From an uncultured Paludibaculum sp. (GTDB taxonomy: Bacteria > Acidobacteriota > Terriglobia > Bryobacterales > Bryobacteraceae), in contig NZ_OY762269.1 of NCBI RefSeq assembly GCF_963665245.1, forward strand, positions 496,001 through 560,000: a DNA stretch of 64,000 bases, read 5' to 3'. The position numbers and the translations under genes were made by a program. Below are positions 53,301-61,323 of the stretch, piece by piece (within the stretch, counting starts at the first letter, position 1; each line of letters starts with the position of its first letter). A model generated the notes under the pieces. That model made no database searches and was not told the DNA's origin. It was given only the letters and a program-made list of their open reading frames with translations.

Positions 53301-55955
53301 TTCTCTGAGCGGTTCGCGGATGAGGAACAGCAGCACACTGTGAACTTGTACGGGCGCGGAGACTTGGCGCGGGTCAAGCCGCTCTCCCAGCGTAGCGCCA
53401 GCATCCTTCTGCGCAGTGCTGGCGATAGGGCCCTGGCAGACAGAGACACCTCTTTCCGTGCCGCGGTGTTCGAAGGGGTGGTCGATCCGGTGCCGCTCGG
53501 AGACCCCGCTGGCTCCGGGGAACTGTGCGGTGTTGTCAGGTCGGAGAGCGGAGCCGTCGTGAGTCGTGCCAACATCAAGCTCGTTCCCGCGGTGAGCAGC
53601 CAGTCCGGCCCCGTCTACCGAACCCGCTCCAACGTGCAGGGTGGCTTCTGTGTCCGGGGCGTCAACCCCGGACACTACACTCTCATCGTGGAACGAACCG
53701 GGCACCGTCCATATCAGCTGGCCAAAGCGCCTGTCGCCGACGGGTACATCACCGTGATCAATGTGGATCTACAGCCACCCGTCAACACGCGCCTCTTCGC
53801 ACCGCCTTCCGTCGTTGGTGGGGTGCCCGGAGGCGTCGCGGGTGGCGTGATCTCCGACATTTCCACTCCGCCCGTGCGCAGCTATTTCCCCGAGACTTTG
53901 CTGTGGGCTCCTGAAGTTCAAACTGACATCCTGGGCCGGGCCCATGTCGACTTCAAGCTCGCTGACAACATCACTAGTTGGCGGTTGGCGGTAACGGCGT
54001 CCACCGAAGATGGCCGAGTCGCACGGGCTGCCGCGGACATCCGCTCTTTTCAGCCGTTCTTTGTCGACCTCAGCCCTCCGCCGATACTCACCGTTGGCGA
54101 CCGCATCGACCTCCCGGTCTCTGTTCGCAACTACCTCGATCAGATGCAGTCCGTTACCTTGGAGATGCAACCCAACCAGTGGGCCGAGTCTCTGGGTTCG
54201 GCCCGGAGCCAGTTCGATGTGCCCGCGAATGACTCGCGACAGCCCGTTTACTCGTTTCGGGCGAAGTCGACGATCGACGATGGACGCTTGCAGGCAACGG
54301 CCATCGGTGCCACAAGCAGTGATGCCATTGAGAAACCGGTGCGAGTCCATCTGGACGGGCAGGAATCCACTGAGACTGCCTCGGATCTCGTAGCCGGACA
54401 GGTAACGTTACGGTTGGCGGTACCTGCCAAGGCCATTCCGGGCGGCACGCGGGGCGAACTCCGCATCTACCCCAGCCCGCTTGCCGCAATCCGCGATGCG
54501 ATGACAGGGCTGCTAGCCCGGCCCTATGGTTGTGCCGAACAGACCACTTCCGCGGGTCAGAGCAATCTTGTGGCGTTGCAGTATGCGCGCTCCATCGGAT
54601 TCCGTGATTCCCGTTTTGAGTCTCAGGCAATCCGCAATCTCGAACTCACTCGCGACCGATTGAAATCCTATCAGGCGCCGGGCGGCGGCTTTAGCTACTG
54701 GACTCACGGATCCGCCGATCTGGCGGTCACTGCATATGTGCTGCGATTTCTCACGGAGGCTTCGGCGCTCATCGCCATCGAGCCCAAGCTTATCGAGGCT
54801 ACGGCAACGTGGCTACTGCATCAGCGCGGCGCTGATGGCCGGTGGGGTGCAGAGGCGGAGCGTTCCTGGGCCACTACGGCTTTGGTCGCCCGTGGGCTCG
54901 CGGCCGCCCGGCACCGCTATCCCACTTTGCCCGCCCCGCCATTGGCGGACCTCTATGCGGCAGTTAGCAACTCCGCTTCACCCAGCCCCTACGTCATCGC
55001 CCAGATGGCTTTGGCGGCCATGGATACTGGCGACACGATCACTGCCGGGAAGGCCGCCGCGGCGTTGAAGCGGAGCGTCCATGACGACTTCGACGGCAAC
55101 TACTGGCCGGCGGCCACCGGCATGGCATTCGGCGGCTGGGGCCGCCCCGCCGTGTTGGAGACAACCGCCGCGGCTGTCACGGCGCTCGCCCGCTGGCGCA
55201 CTACCCATCCGTCCGATACCGCGATAGACCCTTTGATCCGCCGTGGCGTTCTGCACCTGCTGCGTAATCGCGACCGCTATGGAGTCTGGTTCTCCACGCA
55301 GGCCACTGTGGCCGTTATGCACGCAATGGTCGCAACTGCTCACCTCACTGGCGGAGCCAATCGTGAGGGCGGCCAGTTGGACCTTGTCGTGAATGGGCGG
55401 CCGCTCCGCCGTGTCTCCTTCGAGCGTGGCGATACGGCACGCATTGATATCTCGCGCGACCTTCGCCCCGGTGACAATGAAGTTCGGCTTGCTCCCGCTG
55501 CGGGGGCAGGCGCGTTCGTGGCGATTGCGTCTGCGACATACTGGCTTTCCTGGGCCGACGCCGAGCCCCGAAGCTCGCCGGAGTTGCAGTTCCATGTAGC
55601 CTACGATCGTACAGATGCTCCCGCCGGAGCAGAAATGGAGTGCCAGGTTTCCGCGCTCCGCACGCAGGGGGGCGGCATGTTGCTTGCGGAGATTGGTCTT
55701 CCACCTGGCGCGGAAGTAGATCGCTCGTCCCTGGAGGCAGCGATTCAGAGCCGGCAGGCTCACCTGTACCGCTATGACATCCAACCCGATCGAGTAGTCC
55801 TTTACCTGTGGCCATACCGTGAACAGGCATTCGTGCGGTTCACATTCCATGCCCGATTCGGAATGGAGGCAAAAACGCCGCCATCCGTGCTTTACGATTA
55901 CTACAATCCCGAAGCGATGGCAGAAGTGCCGCCCACCCGGTTCCAGATTCGGTGA
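50325..55955 (+). CDS. Alpha-2-macroglobulin family protein with inserted pseudopilin-like and carboxypeptidase-regulatory-like domains
   Basis: 1876 aa, TTG start, signal peptide ending near SVCSAQ. Residues 40-790 are MG domains, with RIETDKRLYQPGQTLHMRAL and FYLPGQDAVIEISATY (MG2/MG3). Residues about 795-1050 hold three DPWG-containing units with SAGPDxxFGTxDDF-type turns. Residues about 1066-1140 are a carboxypeptidase-regulatory-like fold (GELCGVVRSESGAVVSRANI). Next come a Gly/Val-rich stretch and the A2M core (YFPETLLWAPEVQTDILGRA), with intact thioester CAEQ at 1403-1406, a TED-like helical region and a receptor-like C-terminus. Probably protects the envelope against proteases. Confidence 0.88.
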   Translation: MKSSYGFPSAITLMLIGASVCSAQGRVDLDESDIRAPLRFAATTIAIPVRNTTARAVDAQLHLEWLDQRDVRLSARLLPVSIPVGKSDINAKFPLPAIPSNAQIYLRLRYTLAPANPDTSVFSTMTGTVALSTIAQHAFILQSGRLEWARPGTSYVVRVQAVQAHTRKAVPGVRFESVLQVDDRQITPSNTRSDAEGTAVLTFSIPGEARSRDRTSLKAVARLGDFRQEITLPVTIRDQASARIETDKRLYQPGQTLHMRALVLDPAGRASGQTPVRVQLHDPKGEAIREVGVTTSKFGVVHQDFDLPATADLGSYRISVSTEKGARVLADDFVNLSRYELPAFAVMAKANRPFYLPGQDAVIEISATYLFGKPVPGTKVRVEQPRTSNDRSFRVPVAEGEADDSGHFLAHVALGVDHAEFERTPRLRFQDLPFEVFCSDPSSGRTEQLRLDLRLTHDPIHVYVTYGDRSAGPLPVPVYISTWYADGTPAQTTGEVRLGAQSASLRTNQFGVARVLLSPHSGVIEVSASDAAGKTAQWRQEVYLGGEPSLRVRAGKPIYRQGEPVALTIEAPDASLDVSVNAMAQGRTIESRRAQVRNGVAHLEFPYRPEFQRLVIFSAFTGDCRVGHSAVVYPDGAALTVTATPRRPQYRPGEDASVDFQVSAAPGQSLRSVLGVAVVDQAVAERVRTNAEFGRTSRPYRVAHSEHTPGGLTQEILYELDLSQDLPPGLELAAEALLAGQRGGLGLGSSVDSVWWGTFQPTIEKQFGPVADALDRAYAKSLVGPRDRAEVGLVLSADGLALDDLQDPWGTRYAVEFLTRRSENLLRFGSAGPDKAFGTVDDFTAYEVPRPHFRPYRVAIEHAFRRWGQCPRDLPQLRSALAGFGVVIDKLSDPWGTAYESDMTATPWMSTRFLVFRSAGPDRRFGTGDDFEVDRVDVPCPVPHEAAIREALDRAATFPVGEEQLRGELASAGINASQLVDPWGQPFLVTVEFSERFADEEQQHTVNLYGRGDLARVKPLSQRSASILLRSAGDRALADRDTSFRAAVFEGVVDPVPLGDPAGSGELCGVVRSESGAVVSRANIKLVPAVSSQSGPVYRTRSNVQGGFCVRGVNPGHYTLIVERTGHRPYQLAKAPVADGYITVINVDLQPPVNTRLFAPPSVVGGVPGGVAGGVISDISTPPVRSYFPETLLWAPEVQTDILGRAHVDFKLADNITSWRLAVTASTEDGRVARAAADIRSFQPFFVDLSPPPILTVGDRIDLPVSVRNYLDQMQSVTLEMQPNQWAESLGSARSQFDVPANDSRQPVYSFRAKSTIDDGRLQATAIGATSSDAIEKPVRVHLDGQESTETASDLVAGQVTLRLAVPAKAIPGGTRGELRIYPSPLAAIRDAMTGLLARPYGCAEQTTSAGQSNLVALQYARSIGFRDSRFESQAIRNLELTRDRLKSYQAPGGGFSYWTHGSADLAVTAYVLRFLTEASALIAIEPKLIEATATWLLHQRGADGRWGAEAERSWATTALVARGLAAARHRYPTLPAPPLADLYAAVSNSASPSPYVIAQMALAAMDTGDTITAGKAAAALKRSVHDDFDGNYWPAATGMAFGGWGRPAVLETTAAAVTALARWRTTHPSDTAIDPLIRRGVLHLLRNRDRYGVWFSTQATVAVMHAMVATAHLTGGANREGGQLDLVVNGRPLRRVSFERGDTARIDISRDLRPGDNEVRLAPAAGAGAFVAIASATYWLSWADAEPRSSPELQFHVAYDRTDAPAGAEMECQVSALRTQGGGMLLAEIGLPPGAEVDRSSLEAAIQSRQAHLYRYDIQPDRVVLYLWPYREQAFVRFTFHARFGMEAKTPPSVLYDYYNPEAMAEVPPTRFQIR

Positions 55956-56167
55956 GGCTCGGCGGCGACCGGCTCTCACGAGGGCTGAGTTGCCACTGTG
56001 CATGCTTCAAATCGTGCCCCACGCCCTGCCAGGCCTGCGCACCCGCGCGATACAATCAGTCCGCAAGCCCAGCCGCCAACACCGGACTCTCGGGTGGGTC
56101 CTCGGTGGAGTCTCGCGGCCCTTCGGGCGAGCGGCCTGCAAGCACTCCACGAGGAGGAAAGAGAATC

Positions 56168-57487
56168 GTGAAAAGCCTGACACAACCCAGTCGCCGGACC
56201 TTGCTGAAGGAAGCGCTGGGCGCCTCCGTTGCGCCAGTGATCGTGCCTTTCGCCGTCTTCGGGCAATCGTCGCCGGGCAATAAGGTTACGCTCGCCGTCA
56301 TCGGCACCGGGAACAATGGCTACGGCATGCTCGAAGAATTCCTGAAGGACGAGCGGGTGCAGGTCGTTGCCGTTTGCGACGTCAACAAGGAGGGCCCCGG
56401 CTATTGGGACGGATCGGTGCGCGGCTGGGCTCCGGCTAAGCGGTTGGTGGAGGAAAAAACGGCAAAGAAGGGTTGCACGGCGCTGACCGACTACCGCGAC
56501 ATTCTGCGCCGCGCCGACATCGATGCCGTTTGCATCTCGGTGCCCGATCACTGGCACGCGCGTATCGCCATCGATGCCGCCCGCGCCGGCAAGCAGATCT
56601 TCTGTCAGAAACCGCTCTCCCTCACAGTTCACGAGGGCCGGTTGATGGCCAATGAGGCGCAGAAGGCGGGCGTCGTGTGGCAGACCGGCAGTCAGCAGCG
56701 GTCCGATCCCAGTTTCCGGCGGGCCTGCGAACTCGTTCGTAACGGACGCATCGGCAAGATACACACGGTGCGCGTAGGACTGCCCGGCGGATGTCCTGAC
56801 TTCGGCAAGGTCTCCAATCAGACCGCCACCGTCCCAGTGCCCGAGGGCTTCGATTATCCTTTCTGGCTCGGCGCCGCGCCTGAGGTGCCCTATTGCCCGG
56901 CGCGTGTCGGCGTGAACTTCCGTTGGAACTTCGATTACTCCGGCGGTCAACTCACCGACTGGGGCGCACACCATATCGACATCGCCCAATGGGGATTGGG
57001 CATGGACTACAGCGGTCCCGTCGCGATTCGCAACCCGCGCGCCGTCTTTGCGCAGCATCCGGTGTACAACACGGCCACGGAATTCCACTTCGAGGCCGTG
57101 TATGAGAACGGCGTGAAGCTGATCGTTTCCGATAAGGAGAAGCGTGGCATCACGTTTGAAGGGTCCGGCGGATGGGTATGGGGCGACCGCGGGAAACACC
57201 AGGCGAGCACGCAGGAGATTTACTCGTCTCCCATCGGGGAACGGGAACTGCACCTTTACGAGAGTGGCAATCACAACCGCAACTTCATCGACTGTATCCT
57301 CAGCCGGAGACCCACTGCCGCGCCTGTCGAGGTGGCGCACCGCTCCGTGACCATCGCGCACCTCGGGAACATCGCGCTGCGCACAGGCCGCAGCCTCCTA
57401 TGGAACCCCCGAACGGAGCAGATCCTCGACGATCCCGGCGCGAACGATATGCTCGACCGCCCGCACCGCGCACCCTGGACGCTCTAG
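56168..57487 (+). CDS. Gfo/Idh/MocA family oxidoreductase with TAT signal
   Basis: 439 aa. A twin-arginine signal (PSRRTLLKEALGASVAPVIVPFAV) precedes the NAD(P)-binding VTLAVIGTGNNGYGML. The catalytic EKP-like motif is seen as FCQKPLSLT (Lys and Pro present). DWGAHHIDIAQWGLGMD and ESGNHNRNFIDCILSRRP complete the family. GTG at 56168 follows GAGGAAAGAG; the upstream extension has no homology. Export of a cofactor-bound dehydrogenase is expected. Substrate probably a sugar or sugar acid; it lies 212 bp after the macroglobulin gene. Confidence 0.9.
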   Translation: MKSLTQPSRRTLLKEALGASVAPVIVPFAVFGQSSPGNKVTLAVIGTGNNGYGMLEEFLKDERVQVVAVCDVNKEGPGYWDGSVRGWAPAKRLVEEKTAKKGCTALTDYRDILRRADIDAVCISVPDHWHARIAIDAARAGKQIFCQKPLSLTVHEGRLMANEAQKAGVVWQTGSQQRSDPSFRRACELVRNGRIGKIHTVRVGLPGGCPDFGKVSNQTATVPVPEGFDYPFWLGAAPEVPYCPARVGVNFRWNFDYSGGQLTDWGAHHIDIAQWGLGMDYSGPVAIRNPRAVFAQHPVYNTATEFHFEAVYENGVKLIVSDKEKRGITFEGSGGWVWGDRGKHQASTQEIYSSPIGERELHLYESGNHNRNFIDCILSRRPTAAPVEVAHRSVTIAHLGNIALRTGRSLLWNPRTEQILDDPGANDMLDRPHRAPWTL

Positions 57488-57562
57488 GAGGTCATTCCGC
57501 CATCTGGAACCTGGACCGCGGCACCCTCGCGCTTCGCTCGGCCAGGGCGTATAGTCCTGGGC

Positions 57563-58153
57563 ATGCAGTCACGTATTCCCGGCTTTCATGGTGAGTATCT
57601 TTGGGAACTCGACATCGCCCGGATGCAGTTGCTCGCATTGGCGAACGCCGCTCCGGAGCAAATCTATGGCTGGAGTCCGACGGAAGGTACGAGGTCCTTC
57701 TCCGCTGTGCTGGTCCATATCGCCGTGGGCAACTTCGGGTTGCTGCATTTCGCGGGCATCCCGACGTCCGGCGGCATCGACCTCTACGGCAATCTGCAAG
57801 GCGACGAGTTCGCGAGAACCGCTGCGATCGTTCGCGAGAACATGGCGCGCGAACGAACAATCACAGAGAAGCAGAGCGTTATCGATCTGCTAAGTCGGTC
57901 TTTCGAGGCCGTCCAGCAGTCGTTTGGAGAATGCAGCTTCGATGCGCTGGAGGCGGCCGTCGACTGCTTTGGAGAGCGAACTACGTTGCGACGGGTGTTT
58001 CTGCGAATGCTGACGCACACTCACGAGCACATGGGGCAGGCAATTGCCTATGCCCGGACCTACGGCATGGCGATGCCCTGGCCGGATCCGCTGAAGGCGT
58101 TTGATTCCGTCCCGCCCGCGGCGGAGCTGCGGAAGAGCTCCCAGGCTCAATGA
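57563..58153 (+). CDS. DinB family protein (third)
   Basis: 196 aa; a more divergent DinB/YfiT type: LWELDIARMQLLALANAAPEQIYGW, AVLVHIAVGNFGLLHF and MLTHTHEHMGQAIAYARTYGM, giving the expected His ligands (VHIA, HTHEH). It is not close to the other two. It begins 75 bp after the oxidoreductase, possibly in the same transcript. Confidence 0.83.
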   Translation: MQSRIPGFHGEYLWELDIARMQLLALANAAPEQIYGWSPTEGTRSFSAVLVHIAVGNFGLLHFAGIPTSGGIDLYGNLQGDEFARTAAIVRENMARERTITEKQSVIDLLSRSFEAVQQSFGECSFDALEAAVDCFGERTTLRRVFLRMLTHTHEHMGQAIAYARTYGMAMPWPDPLKAFDSVPPAAELRKSSQAQ

Positions 58154-58353
58154 CCTCATGATTTCCTGGGTCTGATATGCCGCCCTGTCGCAACGGCGCA
58201 CTCAGGCTCCGCCCAACAGAAGCCAGCTCGCCTGCCCTGCGGACGGCCTCACTGCCAAGTCTCCGTAGGCCTCGAGGCCGCACGAGGACGCCCAAGTGCC
58301 GAAACGGTACTGCCTACGGCGGCCATTGCCGCTGAAGAAGTGATTCGTGCCGG

Positions 58354-58376
58354 CGCGCCCGGATTTCGCGGGCGCG
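58354..58376. terminator. Hairpin between convergent genes
   Basis: Stem CGCGCCCG / CGGGCGCG with a 7-nt loop, between the DinB gene (plus) and the HEAT gene (minus). No T-run, so its role as a terminator is uncertain. Confidence 0.4.
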
Positions 58377-58415
58377 AATCAAACATCACCGGCAACGGCC
58401 CGCTTCGAGCGGACG

Positions 58416-58865
58416 TTATTTGATCCCCTCGACCAGCCTACGGGCCTGTTCGCGAAGGCCCAGGTCCGGATCGTCAGTCACGATCTTCTGAATCCGCTCC
58501 TTGATGCCTTGCGGTTGATGTACTTCCAAGCTGCGCAAAGCCCACTTGCGGACGCCATGGTCGGGGTCCTCCAGAAAGGTTGTAGCGAGCGAGGCGGTCA
58601 TGTGGGTCAGGTTCCTTGCGGCTGCTGCCGCGGCCACCCGTACTACCGGATCGGCATGACTCGCCGCCAACTCCAGCAATGGGGCCGAGCCTTCAGCATT
58701 CATTGTGCCTGCGAGACACGCGGCCTTGGCGGCCAGTCCGAGATTGCTTCCCTGGATCAACTGCTCCAGATGGGGCAGCGCTTCCGGACCAAGGCGGACA
58801 GCCTGCGCATAGTCCGGCTCATCCCGGTCAAGCTGTCTCACTACATCCTGCAAAGTCACTGGCAC
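58416..58865 (-). CDS. HEAT-repeat protein
   Basis: 149 aa alpha-helical repeat protein: GPEALPHLEQLIQGSNLGLAAKAACLAG, SAPLLELAASHADPVVRVAAAAAARNL and LEDPDHGVRKWALRSLEVH are HEAT-type repeats with DP-x-VR turns. GTG start with AGGAG overlapping the stop of the upstream metzincin gene, 10 bp apart, so both are probably cotranscribed. A partner-binding or scaffold role is likely; none is shown. Confidence 0.8.
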   Translation of the reverse strand: MPVTLQDVVRQLDRDEPDYAQAVRLGPEALPHLEQLIQGSNLGLAAKAACLAGTMNAEGSAPLLELAASHADPVVRVAAAAAARNLTHMTASLATTFLEDPDHGVRKWALRSLEVHQPQGIKERIQKIVTDDPDLGLREQARRLVEGIK

Positions 58866-58875
58866 GATACGTCTC

Positions 58876-60144
58876 CTATGACGGGCGAGTCCTGCTGCTG
58901 TTCCTGAGGGTGTCGATCTCGCTTTGGGCGAGGATCGGAGTTCCGACGATGTTGCTGGTGCTGCATCCGGTCATCAGCCGGCTGAAGTTGGGAGTGCTGC
59001 AGCAGTTTGGAATGCCGTCTGGGCAGTTGGTATTCTCCCCGTCGATATGTGACAGACCCAGCACGTGCCCGATCTCATGGGCCATGGTCCAGACGGAGGC
59101 GATCTGTGTGATGGCGGCTCCGAAGAGGTCATTCGGATGTGAGGCGCAGCCATTGAGCACGGGGCTGGTCGATCGAACGAAGTGGGCCACAACGTCGAAC
59201 TCTCCGACATTGTCCCGATTGTTGAAGAGCTGAATCTGCTCGCCCGTCAGTTGCCCGCCAGGGCAGTTCGGAACCACATCCAGGTCCCTCAGCGACGTAA
59301 GGATGTTCGCCCCAGTGAGATCCTCTCGACTGGCAACAACCACTCCAATCCCGGCGGTGCCGTACACATCCTGCATGCTGGTGAGCATTGTCTGAATGGG
59401 GATGGTTGGATTGGTCCAGACTTTGAGATGCAGCCGGATGCTGAGATCGGGATTGAGCCGGAAGATCGGTCCGATGTCCCTGCCCGTGAGGTCCGCACCA
59501 AAAGCCGCGCCGCTCTGGGTTGTCACAATCATGGTGTTGCCCACGGTGACGACAAAACGGTCCACCGGATTGAAGGCCATCCTGGAGCCCGTGAGTTTGA
59601 ATGGCGGGCCAATCGTATGACCGGATACGTCATGCCCGAAGACATCGCCATTCTGCGTCGTCACAATGAGCATGTTGCCGATCGTCACGACGAAGCGGTC
59701 CACCGCATTGAAGGCCGCCTTTGATCCTGCGAACTTAAACGGTGGCCCAATCGTGTGGCCGGAAACATCATGGCCGAACACATCGCCATTCTGCGTCGTC
59801 ACGATAAGCATGTTGCCAATCGTCACGACGAAGCGGTCCACCGCATTGAAAGCCGCCTTCGACCCGGCGAACCGAAACGCGGGGCCGATTGTCCGGCCCG
59901 ACACTTCATGTCCAAAGACGTCGCCGCTCTGCGTGATGACGATCAGCTTGTTGCCCATGGTCGTCACAAAACGGTCCACCGCGTTGAACGCCGCCTTGGC
60001 CCCAGCAAACTGAAAGGCCCGGTCGGCGGTGTGCCCGGTAATGTCGTGCCCGAACGTATCACCTGGCCTGGTGGTCACCATCAGCGTGCCGCCGATGGAA
60101 ACCACAAATCGATCTTGTGGGTTGAACGCAATTCTATTGGACAC
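58876..60144 (-). CDS. Metzincin-like metalloprotease with five tandem 46-residue repeats
   Basis: 422 aa from a GTG with AGGAG five bases upstream; a longer GTG start at 60198 is possible. No signal peptide or membrane helix. Residues 6-235 are five tandem 46-aa repeats (consensus AFNxVDRFVVTIGN ... TQxGDVFGHDVSG). After a linker (ITIPIQ-like helix region) comes a zinc metalloprotease domain: HEIGHVLGLSH at residues 356-366, the full HExxHxxGxxH motif, and a likely Met-turn RLMTGC. Paired Cys (CPDG, CCSTP) suggest an oxidised environment. Fold resembles M10/M43-type proteases. Confidence 0.82.
   Translation of the reverse strand: MSNRIAFNPQDRFVVSIGGTLMVTTRPGDTFGHDITGHTADRAFQFAGAKAAFNAVDRFVTTMGNKLIVITQSGDVFGHEVSGRTIGPAFRFAGSKAAFNAVDRFVVTIGNMLIVTTQNGDVFGHDVSGHTIGPPFKFAGSKAAFNAVDRFVVTIGNMLIVTTQNGDVFGHDVSGHTIGPPFKLTGSRMAFNPVDRFVVTVGNTMIVTTQSGAAFGADLTGRDIGPIFRLNPDLSIRLHLKVWTNPTIPIQTMLTSMQDVYGTAGIGVVVASREDLTGANILTSLRDLDVVPNCPGGQLTGEQIQLFNNRDNVGEFDVVAHFVRSTSPVLNGCASHPNDLFGAAITQIASVWTMAHEIGHVLGLSHIDGENTNCPDGIPNCCSTPNFSRLMTGCSTSNIVGTPILAQSEIDTLRNSSRTRPS
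59440..60129 (-). repeat. Five tandem 138-bp repeats in the metzincin gene
   Basis: Units at 60129-59992, 59991-59854, 59853-59716, 59715-59578 and 59577-59440, each 46 codons. Units 3 and 4 are identical in their first 40 residues and very similar at DNA level (for example AATCGTCACGACGAAGCGGT recurs), implying recent duplication. Confidence 0.9.
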
Positions 60145-60491
60145 AGTCTCTCCTGCCAGGTTACGTTTGGCGCCGTGAATCCGGGGCTGCCAGCTCACGG
60201 CGATGTGTCCGCCGGCGCTGAGCTACTCAGGGTCGCGCGCGACGGGTCGATCATGTTCACGTGTCAGGCCGATGTGGGGCCTTGTCGCGGATGCGCCTTT
60301 GACCTCGCGGCACGGGCCTTTCTCACAGCGCAAGAGTGGACTCTTGGAATTTCCCAGAACGGCGAGCGAGTTGGCTAAGTGTGTCCTCGTGCGGGAGTGT
60401 TGTCAAGGATAATCTACCGTTGTGTCGTGCGCCTCCACACCCGGCGGCGGGCCGGTCGCGATACAGTAATCGGAAAGGAGGGTCCTGATTC
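60145..60491. promoter_or_regulatory. Divergent intergenic region between metzincin and papain-like peptidase genes
   Basis: About 350 bp with no supported gene. It must carry start signals for both directions. A GGAAAGGAGGG site precedes the peptidase ATG. No clear operator palindrome was recognised. Confidence 0.4.
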
Positions 60492-61262
60492 ATGGCTGTG
60501 ACTATCAGTGCGTCCGTGGGTCGTGCCTGCACGAACCATCCTGCGGATGTCAAAAAAATACAGAACGCACTCAATGAGTTCCCTCAACACTGGGGCGGCC
60601 CGTCTCCAAAACTGACGCCGGACGGGGACTGCAAAGCCCTTACTATCGGAGCGATCGAGAATCTGCAGCGTTGGCAATTTGGGTGGAAGGATGGACAGAT
60701 CGGCTCCAGTGGTGTGACTCTACAGCGAATTAACGACATGCTCGCCTCTCCAGAAAAACCCGGCGCGCCCGAGCACTACAAAATCCGGCGGGAGATGAGC
60801 TTCCCGTTTGTCAGCCAGGTGAAGTCCATGGGCTGTTGGGCGGCGACCGCGGCCATGATGATGTCGGTCCGCGACAAGAAGCAGTACACCCTGGAGGACA
60901 TCCTGACCAAGGCGGATGGTGGACCGACGGGGACTTTCCATCTTGCATACCAGATGAACTCCGGTCTGCGGTGGGAACTGCATGACAAGTTCACCAAAGC
61001 GCTTGGACTCAAACGTGAGGGCCTCAAGACTTTTCCGGTCTCCACATTTGCCAATTGGCTGCGCGCCGATCCCGTCGGCCTCACACTGGAGTTTAAGAAC
61101 AAAGTACACATTGTGTGCCTGCACGGGATCGTCGGCGATGGCACTCAGTACGGCACGTACGGCTTCGGCTACGATCCCTGGGGCAGCGACTTCCTCTACT
61201 CGTGGCGCACGCTACGAGGCCAGTTCGAGATGGTCGACTACAAAACTCTTTGGCGCTGCTGA
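60492..61262 (+). CDS. Papain-like cysteine peptidase with N-terminal peptidoglycan-binding-like domain
   Basis: 256 aa. Residues about 10-85 resemble a PG-binding-1-type helical domain (DVKKIQNALNEFP ... DGDCKALTIGAIENLQRWQ). The second half is a papain-like fold: Gln109 and nucleophile Cys115 in FVSQVKSMGCWAATAAMM, candidate His206 in KVHIVCLHG and Asp228 in YDPWGSDF, the pattern of C39/C70 (AvrRpt2-like) peptidases. No signal peptide. It is divergent from the metzincin gene. Substrate unknown; peptidoglycan anchoring is inferred from the N-terminal fold only. Confidence 0.78.
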   Translation: MAVTISASVGRACTNHPADVKKIQNALNEFPQHWGGPSPKLTPDGDCKALTIGAIENLQRWQFGWKDGQIGSSGVTLQRINDMLASPEKPGAPEHYKIRREMSFPFVSQVKSMGCWAATAAMMMSVRDKKQYTLEDILTKADGGPTGTFHLAYQMNSGLRWELHDKFTKALGLKREGLKTFPVSTFANWLRADPVGLTLEFKNKVHIVCLHGIVGDGTQYGTYGFGYDPWGSDFLYSWRTLRGQFEMVDYKTLWRC

Positions 61263-61323
61263 CGCCGGGGCTAGGGATCCAAGGCTCAATTTTTCCCTTG
61301 CCCCCCATGCCATTTACTGCGAA

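Noticed and set aside
59440..60129. Tandem repeats as a possible CRISPR array or minisatellite
   Set aside because: Units are 138 bp, in frame and coding, with no short repeat-spacer structure.
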